Shown here piece by piece: positions 15,628 through 23,645 of a stretch of DNA of 64,000 nt. The notes under the pieces are model-generated. The model saw nothing but the letters and a program-made list of their open reading frames with translations. It was not told the DNA's origin and did no database searches. The position numbers and the translations under genes are program-made. The stretch is from Streptomyces sp. NBC_01267 (lineage in GTDB: Bacteria > Actinomycetota > Actinomycetes > Streptomycetales > Streptomycetaceae), in the NCBI RefSeq assembly GCF_036241575.1, contig NZ_CP108455.1, forward strand, positions 6,865,001 to 6,929,000, read 5' to 3'. How positions within the stretch are numbered: position 1 is the first letter of the stretch; each line of letters begins with the position of its first letter.

Positions 15628-17636
15628 GCGGGGACCTCCAAGGGGTCGAGCTTGTTCGCTTTCCGGATCACTTCGACGATACGTCCGATGATCTCGGTGA
15701 TACCGAAGTCCTTCGGGGTGAAGACCGCGGCCACGCCGGCCTCCATGAGCTGCGTTCCGTCGGCGTTCGGGATGATGCCGCCGACGATCACGGGAATGTC
15801 GGACGCGCCCGCCTCCCGTAGGCGCTGGAGCACGTCGGGGACCAGTGCGGCGTGCGAGCCGGACAGGATCGACAGGCCCACGCAGTGCACGTCCTCGGCG
15901 AGGGCCGCGCCGACGATCTGCTCGGGTGTCAGCCGGATGCCCTGGTAGACGACCTCGAACCCGGCGTCGCGGGCCCGTACGGCGATCTGCTCGGCGCCGT
16001 TGGAGTGCCCGTCCAGGCCCGGTTTGCCGACCAGGAGGCGCAGCCGTCCGCTGCCGAGGTCTTGCGCCGTTCGGGTCACCGCGGCGCGTACGGCGGCGAG
16101 CGGGGAGCCCTCCTCGGCGGTGACGGCGACCGGCGCGCCGCTCACCCCCGTGGGGGCACGGAACTCGCCGAAGACATCGCGCAGCGCCCAGGACCACTCG
16201 CCCGTGGTCACGCCCGCACGGGCGCAGTCGAGGGTCGCCCCGAAGAGGTTTCCGGTGCCCGCCGCGGTCGCCTTGAGGACGGCCAGCACCTCCTGGGCAC
16301 GGCCCTCGTCGCGGTTGTCGCGCCAGGTGTGCAGGGCGGCGACGACCTGTGCCTCGTTCGCCGGGTCGACCGTCATGATCGCCGTGTCGAGGTCGGCGGT
16401 GAGCGGGTTGGGTTCCGTGGACTCGTAGCAGTTGACGCCGACGATCTTCTCGTCGCCACCCTCGATCCTGGCCCTGCGCTCGGCGTGCGAGGAGACCAGC
16501 TCCGACTTGAGGTAGCCGGACTCGACGGCTGCCATCGCGCCGCCCATCTGCTGGATGCGGTCGATCTCCGCGAGCGACTGTTCGACGAGTTCGCCGACCT
16601 TGGCCTCGATGACGTGCGATCCGTCGAAGATGTCCTCGTACTCCAGCAGGTCGCTCTCCTGGGCGAGGACCTGCTGGATCCGCAGGGACCACTGCTGGTC
16701 CCAGGGGCGGGGGAGTCCCAGCGCCTCGTTCCAGGCGGGCAGTTGCACGGCGCGTGCGCGGGCGTCCTTGGAGAGGGTGACGGCCAGCATTTCGAGCACG
16801 ATGCGCTGGACGTTGTTCTCCGGCTGGGCCTCGGTCAGGCCGAGGGAGTTGACCTGGACGCCGTAGCGGAAGCGGCGCTTCTTGGCGTCCGTGATGCCGT
16901 ACCGCTCGCGCGTCACCCGGTCCCAGATCCGGCCGAAGGCGCGCATCTTGCACATCTCCTCGATGAAGCGGACGCCCGCGTTCACGAAGAAGGAGATCCG
17001 TGCGACGACCGCGTCGAACTGCTCGGGAGGGACCTGCCCGGAGTCGCGGACGGCGTCCAGCACGGCGATCGCGGTGGACATCGCGTACGCGATCTCCTGG
17101 ACCGGTGTGGCACCCGCCTCCTGGAGGTGGTAGCTGCAGATGTTGATCGGGTTCCACCTGGGGAGGTGGGCGACCGTGTACGTGATCATGTCGGTGGTCA
17201 GCCGGAGGCTCGGTCCCGGCGGGAACACATGGGTCCCGCGCGACAGGTACTCCTTGACGATGTCGTTCTGTGTCGTCCCCTGGAGCCTGGTGGCGTCCGC
17301 GCCCTGTTCCTCCGCGACCACCTGGTACAGCGCCAGCAGCCACATGGCCGTCGCGTTGATGGTCATCGAGGTGTTCATCTGCTCCAGCGGGATGTCCTGG
17401 AACAGCCGCCGCATGTCGCCGAGATGGGACACCGGCACGCCGACCCGGCCGACCTCGCCGCGGGCGAGGACGTGGTCCGGGTCGTACCCGGTCTGGGTGG
17501 GCAGGTCGAAGGCGACCGACAGACCGGTCTGGCCCTTGGCCAGGTTGCGCCGGTACAGCTCGTTGGACGCCTCGGCGGTCGAGTGCCCCGCGTACGTCCG
17601 CATGAGCCAGGGGCGGTCCTTGTGACGTTCAGTCAT
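15624..17636 (-). CDS. ecm: Ethylmalonyl-CoA mutase, B12-dependent
   Basis: The 670-residue protein is the right length for the single-chain ethylmalonyl-CoA mutase (MeaA) family. The N-terminal barrel starts with RTYAGHSTAEASNELYRRNL and the substrate region has TQTGYDPDHVLARGEVG. The C-terminal cobalamin domain has GLDGHSNGAEQ (the D-x-H-x-x-G cobalt ligand), GLSILSGSHAAL and IVGGIIP. It converts (2R)-ethylmalonyl-CoA to methylsuccinyl-CoA. It starts 9 bp after the ccr stop and overlaps the lyase gene by 4 bp. A large ORF antisense to it is a GC artefact. Confidence 0.93.
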   Translation of the reverse strand: MTERHKDRPWLMRTYAGHSTAEASNELYRRNLAKGQTGLSVAFDLPTQTGYDPDHVLARGEVGRVGVPVSHLGDMRRLFQDIPLEQMNTSMTINATAMWLLALYQVVAEEQGADATRLQGTTQNDIVKEYLSRGTHVFPPGPSLRLTTDMITYTVAHLPRWNPINICSYHLQEAGATPVQEIAYAMSTAIAVLDAVRDSGQVPPEQFDAVVARISFFVNAGVRFIEEMCKMRAFGRIWDRVTRERYGITDAKKRRFRYGVQVNSLGLTEAQPENNVQRIVLEMLAVTLSKDARARAVQLPAWNEALGLPRPWDQQWSLRIQQVLAQESDLLEYEDIFDGSHVIEAKVGELVEQSLAEIDRIQQMGGAMAAVESGYLKSELVSSHAERRARIEGGDEKIVGVNCYESTEPNPLTADLDTAIMTVDPANEAQVVAALHTWRDNRDEGRAQEVLAVLKATAAGTGNLFGATLDCARAGVTTGEWSWALRDVFGEFRAPTGVSGAPVAVTAEEGSPLAAVRAAVTRTAQDLGSGRLRLLVGKPGLDGHSNGAEQIAVRARDAGFEVVYQGIRLTPEQIVGAALAEDVHCVGLSILSGSHAALVPDVLQRLREAGASDIPVIVGGIIPNADGTQLMEAGVAAVFTPKDFGITEIIGRIVEVIRKANKLDPLEVPA

Positions 17637-17645
17637 CTGCGGGCC

Positions 17646-19007
17646 TCAGACGTTGCGGAAGCGGTTGATGGCGTCGATGTGCTGCGCACGCAGCTCCGGA
17701 TCGCGTACGCCCAGACCTTCGCGGGGCGCCAGCGCCAGCACGCCGACCTTTCCCTGGTGGCGGTTGCTGTGCACGTCGTACGCGGCCTGTCCGGTGTCGT
17801 CCAGCGAGTACACCTTCGACAGCGTCGGGTGGATCTTCCCCTTGGCCACCAGCCGGTTGGCCTCCCAGGCCTCGCGGTAGTTGGCGAAGTGGGACCCCAC
17901 GATCCTCTTCAGCGACATCCACAGATAGCGGTTGTCGTACTCGTGGGTGTAGCCCGACGTCGAGGCGCAGGTGACGATCGTGCCGCCCTTGCGGGTCACG
18001 TACACCGAGGCGCCGAAGGTCTCGCGGCCCGGGTGCTCGAAGACGATGTCCACGTCCTCGCCACCGGTCAGTTCCCGGATGTCCTTGCCGAACCGCTTCC
18101 ACTCGCGCGGGTCCTGGTGGTGTTCGTCCTTCCAGAACTTGTAGCCCTCGGCGTTGCGGTCGATGATCGCCTCGGCGCCCATCTTCCGGCAGATCTCCGC
18201 CTTCTTGTCGCTGGAGACGACACAGACCGGGTTGGCGCCGCCGGCCAGCGCGAACTGCGTGGCGTACGAGCCGAGTCCACCGCTCGCGCCCCAGATCAGC
18301 ACGTTGTCGCCCTGCTTCATCCCGGCGCCGTTGCGCGACACCAGCTGGCGGTACGCGGTGGAGTTGACCAGACCGGGGGCCGCGGCCTCCTCCCAGCTGA
18401 GGTGCTGGGGCTTGGGCATCAGCTGGTTGGACTTGACCAGCGCGATCTCGGCGAGCCCGCCGAAGTTGGTCTCGAAGCCCCAGATGCGCTGCTCGGGGTC
18501 GAGCATGGTGTCGTTGTGGCCGTCGGAGCTCTCCAGCTCGACGGAGAGACAGTGCGCGACGACCTCGTCGCCCGGCTGCCAGGTGTTGACGCCGGGGCCG
18601 GTGCGCAGCACCACGCCCGCGAGGTCGGAGCCGATGACGTGGTACGGCAGGTCGTGGCGCTTGCTGAGCTCGCTCAGCCGCCCGTACCGCTCCAGGAAGC
18701 CGAACGTCGACATCGGCTCGAAGATCGAGGTCCAGACGGAGTTGTAGTTCACCGAGCTGGCCATGACGGCCACCAGGGCTTCGCCGGGACCGAGTTCCGG
18801 CACCGGCACGTCCTCCACGTGGAGTGACCGGCGGGGGTCCTTGTCGCGGCTGGCGAGGCCGTCGAACATCTCGGCCTCGTCCTTGTGCACGGTCACCGCG
18901 CGGTACGAGTCGGGGAGGGGCAGGGCGGCGAAGTCGGCCGCCGTGGCCACGGTTGAGCCACTGTCTGTTTCGGTCCGCGACTGGATCGCGTCCAGGATTT
19001 CCTTCAC
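17646..19007 (-). CDS. ccr: Crotonyl-CoA carboxylase/reductase
   Basis: The 453-residue MDR protein carries out NADPH-dependent reductive carboxylation of crotonyl-CoA to ethylmalonyl-CoA, the entry step of the pathway and also a source of unusual polyketide extender units. Visible features are the NADP-binding WGASGGLGSYATQFALAGG, the substrate/CO2 region IWGFETNFGGLAEIALVK, and FEHPGRETFGASV typical of Ccr rather than generic quinone oxidoreductases. The GTG start at 19005-19007 has GGAGG nearby. It is the first gene of a five-gene operon, with a 395-bp upstream region that contains a well-formed promoter and terminator. Confidence 0.95.
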   Translation of the reverse strand: MKEILDAIQSRTETDSGSTVATAADFAALPLPDSYRAVTVHKDEAEMFDGLASRDKDPRRSLHVEDVPVPELGPGEALVAVMASSVNYNSVWTSIFEPMSTFGFLERYGRLSELSKRHDLPYHVIGSDLAGVVLRTGPGVNTWQPGDEVVAHCLSVELESSDGHNDTMLDPEQRIWGFETNFGGLAEIALVKSNQLMPKPQHLSWEEAAAPGLVNSTAYRQLVSRNGAGMKQGDNVLIWGASGGLGSYATQFALAGGANPVCVVSSDKKAEICRKMGAEAIIDRNAEGYKFWKDEHHQDPREWKRFGKDIRELTGGEDVDIVFEHPGRETFGASVYVTRKGGTIVTCASTSGYTHEYDNRYLWMSLKRIVGSHFANYREAWEANRLVAKGKIHPTLSKVYSLDDTGQAAYDVHSNRHQGKVGVLALAPREGLGVRDPELRAQHIDAINRFRNV

Positions 19008-19259
19008 GGTGCTGCCTCCGGCGGATGGGGTCTCCCCGAGCGGAGCCGAGTGCTCGGGGACGCGTTGAGGGAACGCTGAGGGGGGTACGTCGGTGCTGGT
19101 CTGGAGGTGCCGTCGGTTCGGCGGAACTACGGGAGCGGCTGCGCGGTGGTGGGGCGCGGAGGGTGCCTGTGACGCAGGCGTCCGGGCGCGTGAACACGTG
19201 GTTCGCGGGGACAGCCGGCGTACGGAAGATCACTGCCCGCCGGCCGCCCGGACGCCTTC

Positions 19260-19302
19260 AACGTATGGCACCGCGTGCCAAGTGGCAAGACACTGAGTGC
19301 CA
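19260..19302 (-). promoter_or_regulatory. Predicted ccr operon promoter overlapped by TGGCA/TGCCA half-sites
   Basis: On the minus strand, TTGCCA (plus coordinates 19283-19288) and TACGTT (19260-19265) are 17 bp apart. The spacer holds TGGCA at 19266-19270, TGCCA at 19276-19280 and TGGCA at 19283-19287, with another GTGCCA at 19297-19302. These make two overlapping inverted repeats inside the core promoter. This predicts a 5' leader of about 245 nt. A TetR gene lies just upstream. Confidence 0.55.
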
Positions 19303-19345
19303 ACAAATTCTCTCAGTTGTCACCCAGGAGTCACGGATGAGCAAA

Positions 19346-19375
19346 AACGGCCACCCCTGGAATGGGGCGGCCGTT
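19346..19375 (-). terminator. Hairpin terminator after the TetR gene
   Basis: Arms 19346-19357 and 19364-19375 pair over 12 bases with one mismatch and a six-base loop, 27 bp past the TetR stop. It separates the TetR transcript from the ccr promoter. Confidence 0.75.
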
Positions 19376-19402
19376 CTGGTGAGGGTCGGGGGTCGGGTGT
19401 GG

Positions 19403-20218
19403 TCAGCGCTTCTTCAGCGCCTGCTCGATGGTCCGCATGACCTCGTCGAGCGGGGCGTCGGTACGCGCCACCGTCACCAGAACCTCGCCGCTGCCTCTCA
19501 CCGTCGCAGCCGGGGTGCGCTCAGCTGTGCGGCCGGCGCCTATCCCGGTGCCGAAGGTGTCCCTGACGATGGCGAAGGCATGGTCGAGCCGGGCCTCCAC
19601 ATCGCCCTGCCCGTCGGCCCGCAGCCAGCGGCGCAGCACGTGGTTGTGCGCGGTGACCACGGCCGACGCCGCGACCTCGGCGAGCAGCGGGTCGTCATTG
19701 CCGTCGTGCTGGTCGTGCTCGTCGAAATGGCCCAGCAGATAGCGGGTGAACAGCCGCTCGTAGCGGGCCACCGAGGCGATCTCCGCCTCGCGCAGGGTCG
19801 GCACCTCACGGGTCAGCTTGTAGCGCGCCACCGAGACCACCGGCGACGCCGCGTACATCCGCATGACTTCCTTGATGCCCCGGCACACGGTGTCCAGCGG
19901 GTGCTCGTGCGGGGGCGCGGCGTTCAGCACCGCCTCGGCCCGCACCAGGGTGTCGTCGTGGTCCGGGAAGATCGCCTCTTCCTTGGAGCGGAAGTGACGG
20001 AAGAAGGTCCGGCGGGCCACTCCGGCCCGCGCCGCGATCTCGTCGACGGTCGTGGCCTCGTACCCCTTGGTGGAGAACAGCTCCATCGCCGCCGCCGCCA
20101 GTTCGCGGCGCATCTTGAGCCGTTGCGCGGCTGCGCGGTTGCCCGCGGCGCTCTCCGGGGCATCTGACGACGCCTTCTTGCGGGCAGGCCGTCGGACGGG
20201 GCCAGTGGGCTGGGACAT
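19403..20218 (-). CDS. TetR family regulator, candidate controller of the ethylmalonyl-CoA operon
   Basis: From the ATG at 20216-20218 the product is 271 residues. Its N-terminal helix-turn-helix is at about residues 37-85 (AAAAMELFSTKGYEATTVDE, AARAGVARRTFFRHFRSKEE), the standard TetR DNA-binding layout; the rest is a ligand-binding helical domain. The gene lies between the 3-hydroxyacyl-CoA dehydrogenase and the ccr operon in the same direction, so its ligand is likely an acyl-CoA. A TetR-type activator of ccr (CcrR) is known in Methylobacterium; whether this is an orthologue cannot be told here. A terminator follows it. Confidence 0.88.
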   Translation of the reverse strand: MSQPTGPVRRPARKKASSDAPESAAGNRAAAQRLKMRRELAAAAMELFSTKGYEATTVDEIAARAGVARRTFFRHFRSKEEAIFPDHDDTLVRAEAVLNAAPPHEHPLDTVCRGIKEVMRMYAASPVVSVARYKLTREVPTLREAEIASVARYERLFTRYLLGHFDEHDQHDGNDDPLLAEVAASAVVTAHNHVLRRWLRADGQGDVEARLDHAFAIVRDTFGTGIGAGRTAERTPAATVRGSGEVLVTVARTDAPLDEVMRTIEQALKKR

Positions 20219-20309
20219 GGTCCGAACGTACTGCATCCGCCCGGCGATACGTGCTTGCGGGGGCGGGCCGCCACCCGGTTCCAGCAGCCCGCCCCAGTCC
20301 CCGTACGGA

Positions 20310-22091
20310 TCAGCGCCGGGCATACTCGCGGAAACCACGCCCCGTCTTGCGGCCCAGGCACCCCGCCGCCACCAGATGTTCGAGCAGGGGCGCGGGTGCC
20401 AGACCCGGGTCGCGGAACTCACGGTGCAGCACCCGCTCGATGGCCAGCGAGACATCGAGCCCGACCACGTCGAGCAGCTCGAACGGCCCCATCGGGTAGC
20501 CGCCGCCCAGCTTCATCGCGGCGTCGATGTCGTCGAGCGTCGCGTAGTGCTCCTGCACCATCTTCACCGCGTTGTTCAGGTACGGGAAGAGCAGCGCGTT
20601 CACGATGAAACCGGCCCGGTCCCCGCAGTCCACCGGGTGCTTGCGGACCTCGGCGCAGACCGCCCGGACCGTGGCGTGCGCCTCGTCGGACGTCAGGACG
20701 GTACGGACCACCTCGACCAGTTTCATGGCGGGTGCCGGGTTGAAGAAGTGCATCCCGACGACGTCCTGCGGACGCGAGGTGGCGCGGGCGCAGGCGATGA
20801 CGGGCAGTGAGGAGGTCGTGGTGGCGAGCACCGCGCCCTGCTTGCAGACCTTGTCGAGCGTCTCGAAGAGCTGCTGCTTGACCTCCAGTTCCTCGGCCAC
20901 CGCCTCGACGGCCAGATCGACGTCGGCGAACGCGTCGAGCGAGCCGGCCGGAGTGATCCGGGCCAGCGTCTCGTCCCGGGCCTCCGCCGTCATCCGGCCC
21001 TTGTCGACGGAGCGGGCGAGCGACTTGGCGACACGGGACCTCGCGGTGTCGGCCTTCTCCTGGCTGCGGGCCGCGAGCACCACGGCGAACCCGGCCTTGG
21101 CGAAGACCTCGGCGATGCCCGACGCCATGGTCCCCGACCCGGCGACCCCCACGGACGAGATCCGGCGCCCGGTGCCCGGCTGTGCACCGTCGGGCGGGGT
21201 CAGCGCGTCGCGCACCACGGTGGGGCTGCCCGGGGCGTCGTACGAGTAGAACCCGCGCCCCGACTTACGGCCGCTCAGCCCCGCGTTGCTGAGCTGCTTG
21301 AGGATCGGCGCGGGGGCGTGCAGCCGGTCGCGGGACGCGGCGTACATCGCTTCCAGGACCGTGCGCGCGGTGTCGATGCCGATCAGGTCGAGCAGGGCGA
21401 GCGGACCCATCGGCAGCCCGCAGCCGAGCCGCATCGCCGCGTCGATGTCCTCGCGGGAGGCGTACTTGGCCTCGTACATCGCCGCTGCCTGGTTGAGGTA
21501 GCCGAAGAGCAGCCCGTCGGCGACGAAACCCGGGCGGTCGCCGACCGCGACGGGCTCCTTGCCGAGGTCCCTGGCGAGCGTGGTGACCGCCTCGACGGCC
21601 GCCGGTGCGGTCAGCACCGAGGAGACCACCTCGACCAGCTTCATCACCGGGGCCGGGTTGAAGAAGTGCAGGCCGAGGACGCGCTCGGGGTGCGCGGTGT
21701 CCGCGGCCAGCCGGGTCACCGAGAGGGCGTTGGTGCCGGTCGCCAGGATCGTGGTGGGGCTCACCACGGTGTCGAGCGCGCGCAGGACCTGCTGTTTCGT
21801 CTCGTACGACTCCGGCACGACCTCGATGACCAGTTCGGCGTCGGCCGCCGCGTGAAGGTCGGAGAAGGTACGGAACCGGGCGAGGACGTTCCGCCGTTCC
21901 TGCTCGGTGAGGCGCTCGCGCCCCACGGCGCGCGCGGTGGACTCTTCGAGCGCCGTCACGGCGCGTCGCGTCGCGTCGGCGCTGATGTCGATACCGATGA
22001 CCTCGCGTCCGGCGCGGGCCAGGACCTCGGCGATGCCGGTGCCCATGGTGCCGAGGCCGACCACGGCGATGGTGTGCAGAGGGGTGTCCAT
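20310..22091 (-). CDS. 3-hydroxyacyl-CoA dehydrogenase, tandem two-module form
   Basis: The 593-residue protein contains two complete 3-hydroxyacyl-CoA dehydrogenase units. Module one begins TIAVVGLGTMGTGIAEVLAR and module two SSVGVAGSGTMASGIAEVFA at about residue 305. Each has the NAD Rossmann fold, the HFFNPAPAMKLVE/HFFNPAPVMKLVE signature and a C-terminal GFVADGLLF or GFIVNALLF dimerisation domain. Such enzymes interconvert acetoacetyl-CoA and 3-hydroxybutyryl-CoA, and so supply crotonyl-CoA for the neighbouring Ccr. The ATG at 22089-22091 is chosen. Most paralogues have one module, so the in-frame duplication is notable. Confidence 0.93.
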   Translation of the reverse strand: MDTPLHTIAVVGLGTMGTGIAEVLARAGREVIGIDISADATRRAVTALEESTARAVGRERLTEQERRNVLARFRTFSDLHAAADAELVIEVVPESYETKQQVLRALDTVVSPTTILATGTNALSVTRLAADTAHPERVLGLHFFNPAPVMKLVEVVSSVLTAPAAVEAVTTLARDLGKEPVAVGDRPGFVADGLLFGYLNQAAAMYEAKYASREDIDAAMRLGCGLPMGPLALLDLIGIDTARTVLEAMYAASRDRLHAPAPILKQLSNAGLSGRKSGRGFYSYDAPGSPTVVRDALTPPDGAQPGTGRRISSVGVAGSGTMASGIAEVFAKAGFAVVLAARSQEKADTARSRVAKSLARSVDKGRMTAEARDETLARITPAGSLDAFADVDLAVEAVAEELEVKQQLFETLDKVCKQGAVLATTTSSLPVIACARATSRPQDVVGMHFFNPAPAMKLVEVVRTVLTSDEAHATVRAVCAEVRKHPVDCGDRAGFIVNALLFPYLNNAVKMVQEHYATLDDIDAAMKLGGGYPMGPFELLDVVGLDVSLAIERVLHREFRDPGLAPAPLLEHLVAAGCLGRKTGRGFREYARR

Positions 22092-22438
22092 CAGGGGACT
22101 CCAGGGATGAGTGACGACTGAGGGGCGCACGAGGTGCGGGGCTACCGGGAAGGGAGGCCGGGCATCCGTGCGTGAGGTGTCGTGGAGAGGGCCGACCGGC
22201 CCGGTCCCGGGGCCGTGTCGTACAGAACTGCCGAACCGACAAACACACAGAGCGCAGAACGCGGAACTCGGAGAACTCGTGGCGGCTGCGTCACCAGGCC
22301 GCCCTGAGGGTGGAGCGAAGCGGGCTGTAACCCGCTCACTTGAGAGTAACCGGCCGGTAACGAGCGCGCCAGACCGGAGGCGATGTGATCTGGATCGCCC
22401 TCTGCCGGGCTGTCGCCGCACGGCCTAGGCTTCCCGCC

Positions 22439-23005
22439 ATGGACGAGGAACTGCGGTCGCTCACGGACCGGCTGCGGGACGAGTCGGGCGGCTCGGCGGC
22501 GTACGAGCGGCTCGCCGCCGCCGGGGACCACGAGGAGCTGGCCGCCGTGCTCACCGCGACCGGACAGCCGCTCTGGGCGCGGGAACTCGCCGCCTTCCGG
22601 CTGGGGTGCGCCGGTGACCGGAGGGCCTTCGAGGCGCTGGTGCTGCTGCTCAACCACCGTGACCCGCCGCGCTGTGTCTCCGCGGCGTACGCCCTCGCCC
22701 GACTCGGCGACCCGCGCACGGCACGCGCCGCCGCGGCCCTCGCCACGAACGGGATGCGCACGGCGTACGCCCTGCAACCGGTGCTGCTGCTCGCCGAGCT
22801 CCGGGCGCCCGAGTCCGTGCCCGCGTTGATCCGCGCGCTGGAGCCGCTGCTGGCGCCCGACGCTCCGTACCCGCGAGTGGCGCTCGGCTGTGTGGAAGGG
22901 CTCGGGCGGCTCGGTGATCCGCGCGCCCGACCGGTGCTCGAAGCCGCCCTGCGTCACCCCGCGCTGGCCGCCGCCGCGTCGGAGGCGCTGAGCCGCCTCG
23001 CGTAA
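22439..23005 (+). CDS. HEAT-repeat protein
   Basis: The 188-residue protein is built of alpha-helical HEAT-like repeats of roughly 30 residues, seen as ALVLLLNHRDPPRCVSAAYALARLGDPRTARA and PVLEAALRHPALAAAASEA. No catalytic motif or targeting signal is visible; this repeat type usually binds proteins. The likely -10 box TAGGCT at 22426-22431 is eight bases before the ATG with no SD, so the mRNA is probably leaderless. Its 3' end overlaps the convergent GNAT gene by 52 bp. No function is proposed. Confidence 0.82.
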   Translation: MDEELRSLTDRLRDESGGSAAYERLAAAGDHEELAAVLTATGQPLWARELAAFRLGCAGDRRAFEALVLLLNHRDPPRCVSAAYALARLGDPRTARAAAALATNGMRTAYALQPVLLLAELRAPESVPALIRALEPLLAPDAPYPRVALGCVEGLGRLGDPRARPVLEAALRHPALAAAASEALSRLA

Positions 23006-23574
23006 CGCACCTCGGGAACGGACACCCCGCCCACGTCGAACGGCTCCTCGGCGCCGTCGGCGGCGAACCCGCACCTCTCGTAGAACCGCCGGGCGCGGGC
23101 GTTCCCTTCGAGCACCCACAGGCGCAGAACACGGTGGCCCGCGGCGCCGGCCCAGGCGAGCGCCTCGGCCATCAGCGCGCGCCCGGCACCGGTGGAGAGG
23201 TGCTCCGGCAGGACGTAGAGGGCGTACAGCTCACCGTCCCCGGTACGTGGCACGTCGGGCCGGTACGGTCCGCAGCAGGCCCACCCGATCACCGCGCCGT
23301 CGCGTTCGGCGACGATGTTGAACACCCGGCCGCGCCCGGCCGCGAAATGGGCGCGGCGCCGCACCGCGTCCTCGCCCGCGTCCATGGCGTCGAGATACGG
23401 CTGCGGGATCAGCCCGGCGTACGCGAACTGCCAGCCGCGCACCCGCACGACGGCCACCGCCTCGCAGTCGTCGGCCGTCATGCCCCTGATGAGCAGCGGA
23501 CTCCGTGCCTGCTGTGCCTGCTGTTCCCGCTGTGCCTGCTGTTCCCGGTGTTCCCGGGGAAGTCGCGTCGTCAC
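22954..23574 (-). CDS. GNAT family N-acetyltransferase
   Basis: The 206-residue product (GTG at 23572-23574) is a GNAT enzyme. LLIRGMTADDCEAVAVVRVR opens the fold, GELYALYVLPEHLSTGAGRALM is the acetyl-CoA-binding motif A, and RLWVLEGNARARRFYERCGF is motif B. It transfers acetyl groups to an unknown amine, amino acid or protein N-terminus. A low-complexity Glu/Gln stretch between residues 11 and 25 arises from an 18-bp tandem DNA repeat and may be dispensable; an ATG at 23480 would remove it. The gene converges with the HEAT-repeat gene and overlaps it by 52 bp. Confidence 0.88.
   Translation of the reverse strand: MTTRLPREHREQQAQREQQAQQARSPLLIRGMTADDCEAVAVVRVRGWQFAYAGLIPQPYLDAMDAGEDAVRRRAHFAAGRGRVFNIVAERDGAVIGWACCGPYRPDVPRTGDGELYALYVLPEHLSTGAGRALMAEALAWAGAAGHRVLRLWVLEGNARARRFYERCGFAADGAEEPFDVGGVSVPEVRYARRLSASDAAAASAG
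23513..23548. repeat. 18-bp tandem repeat inside the GNAT gene
   Basis: Two near-identical 18-bp units (23513-23530 and 23531-23548, last base differs) encode the EQQAQ-type low-complexity N-terminal stretch. Being a multiple of three, copy changes keep the frame. Confidence 0.75.
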
Positions 23575-23645
23575 GCGCACATCGTCGCGTGGGCCCGGTC
23601 GGGCGGGCCAGCGGATTGACGGCGGACCGTGCCCGGGGCGCGGGG

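Noticed and set aside
15852..18827. A 991-residue open frame antisense to ecm and ccr
   Set aside because: Same reason: composition is that of a shadow frame, with no start signal, and the sense genes are well supported.
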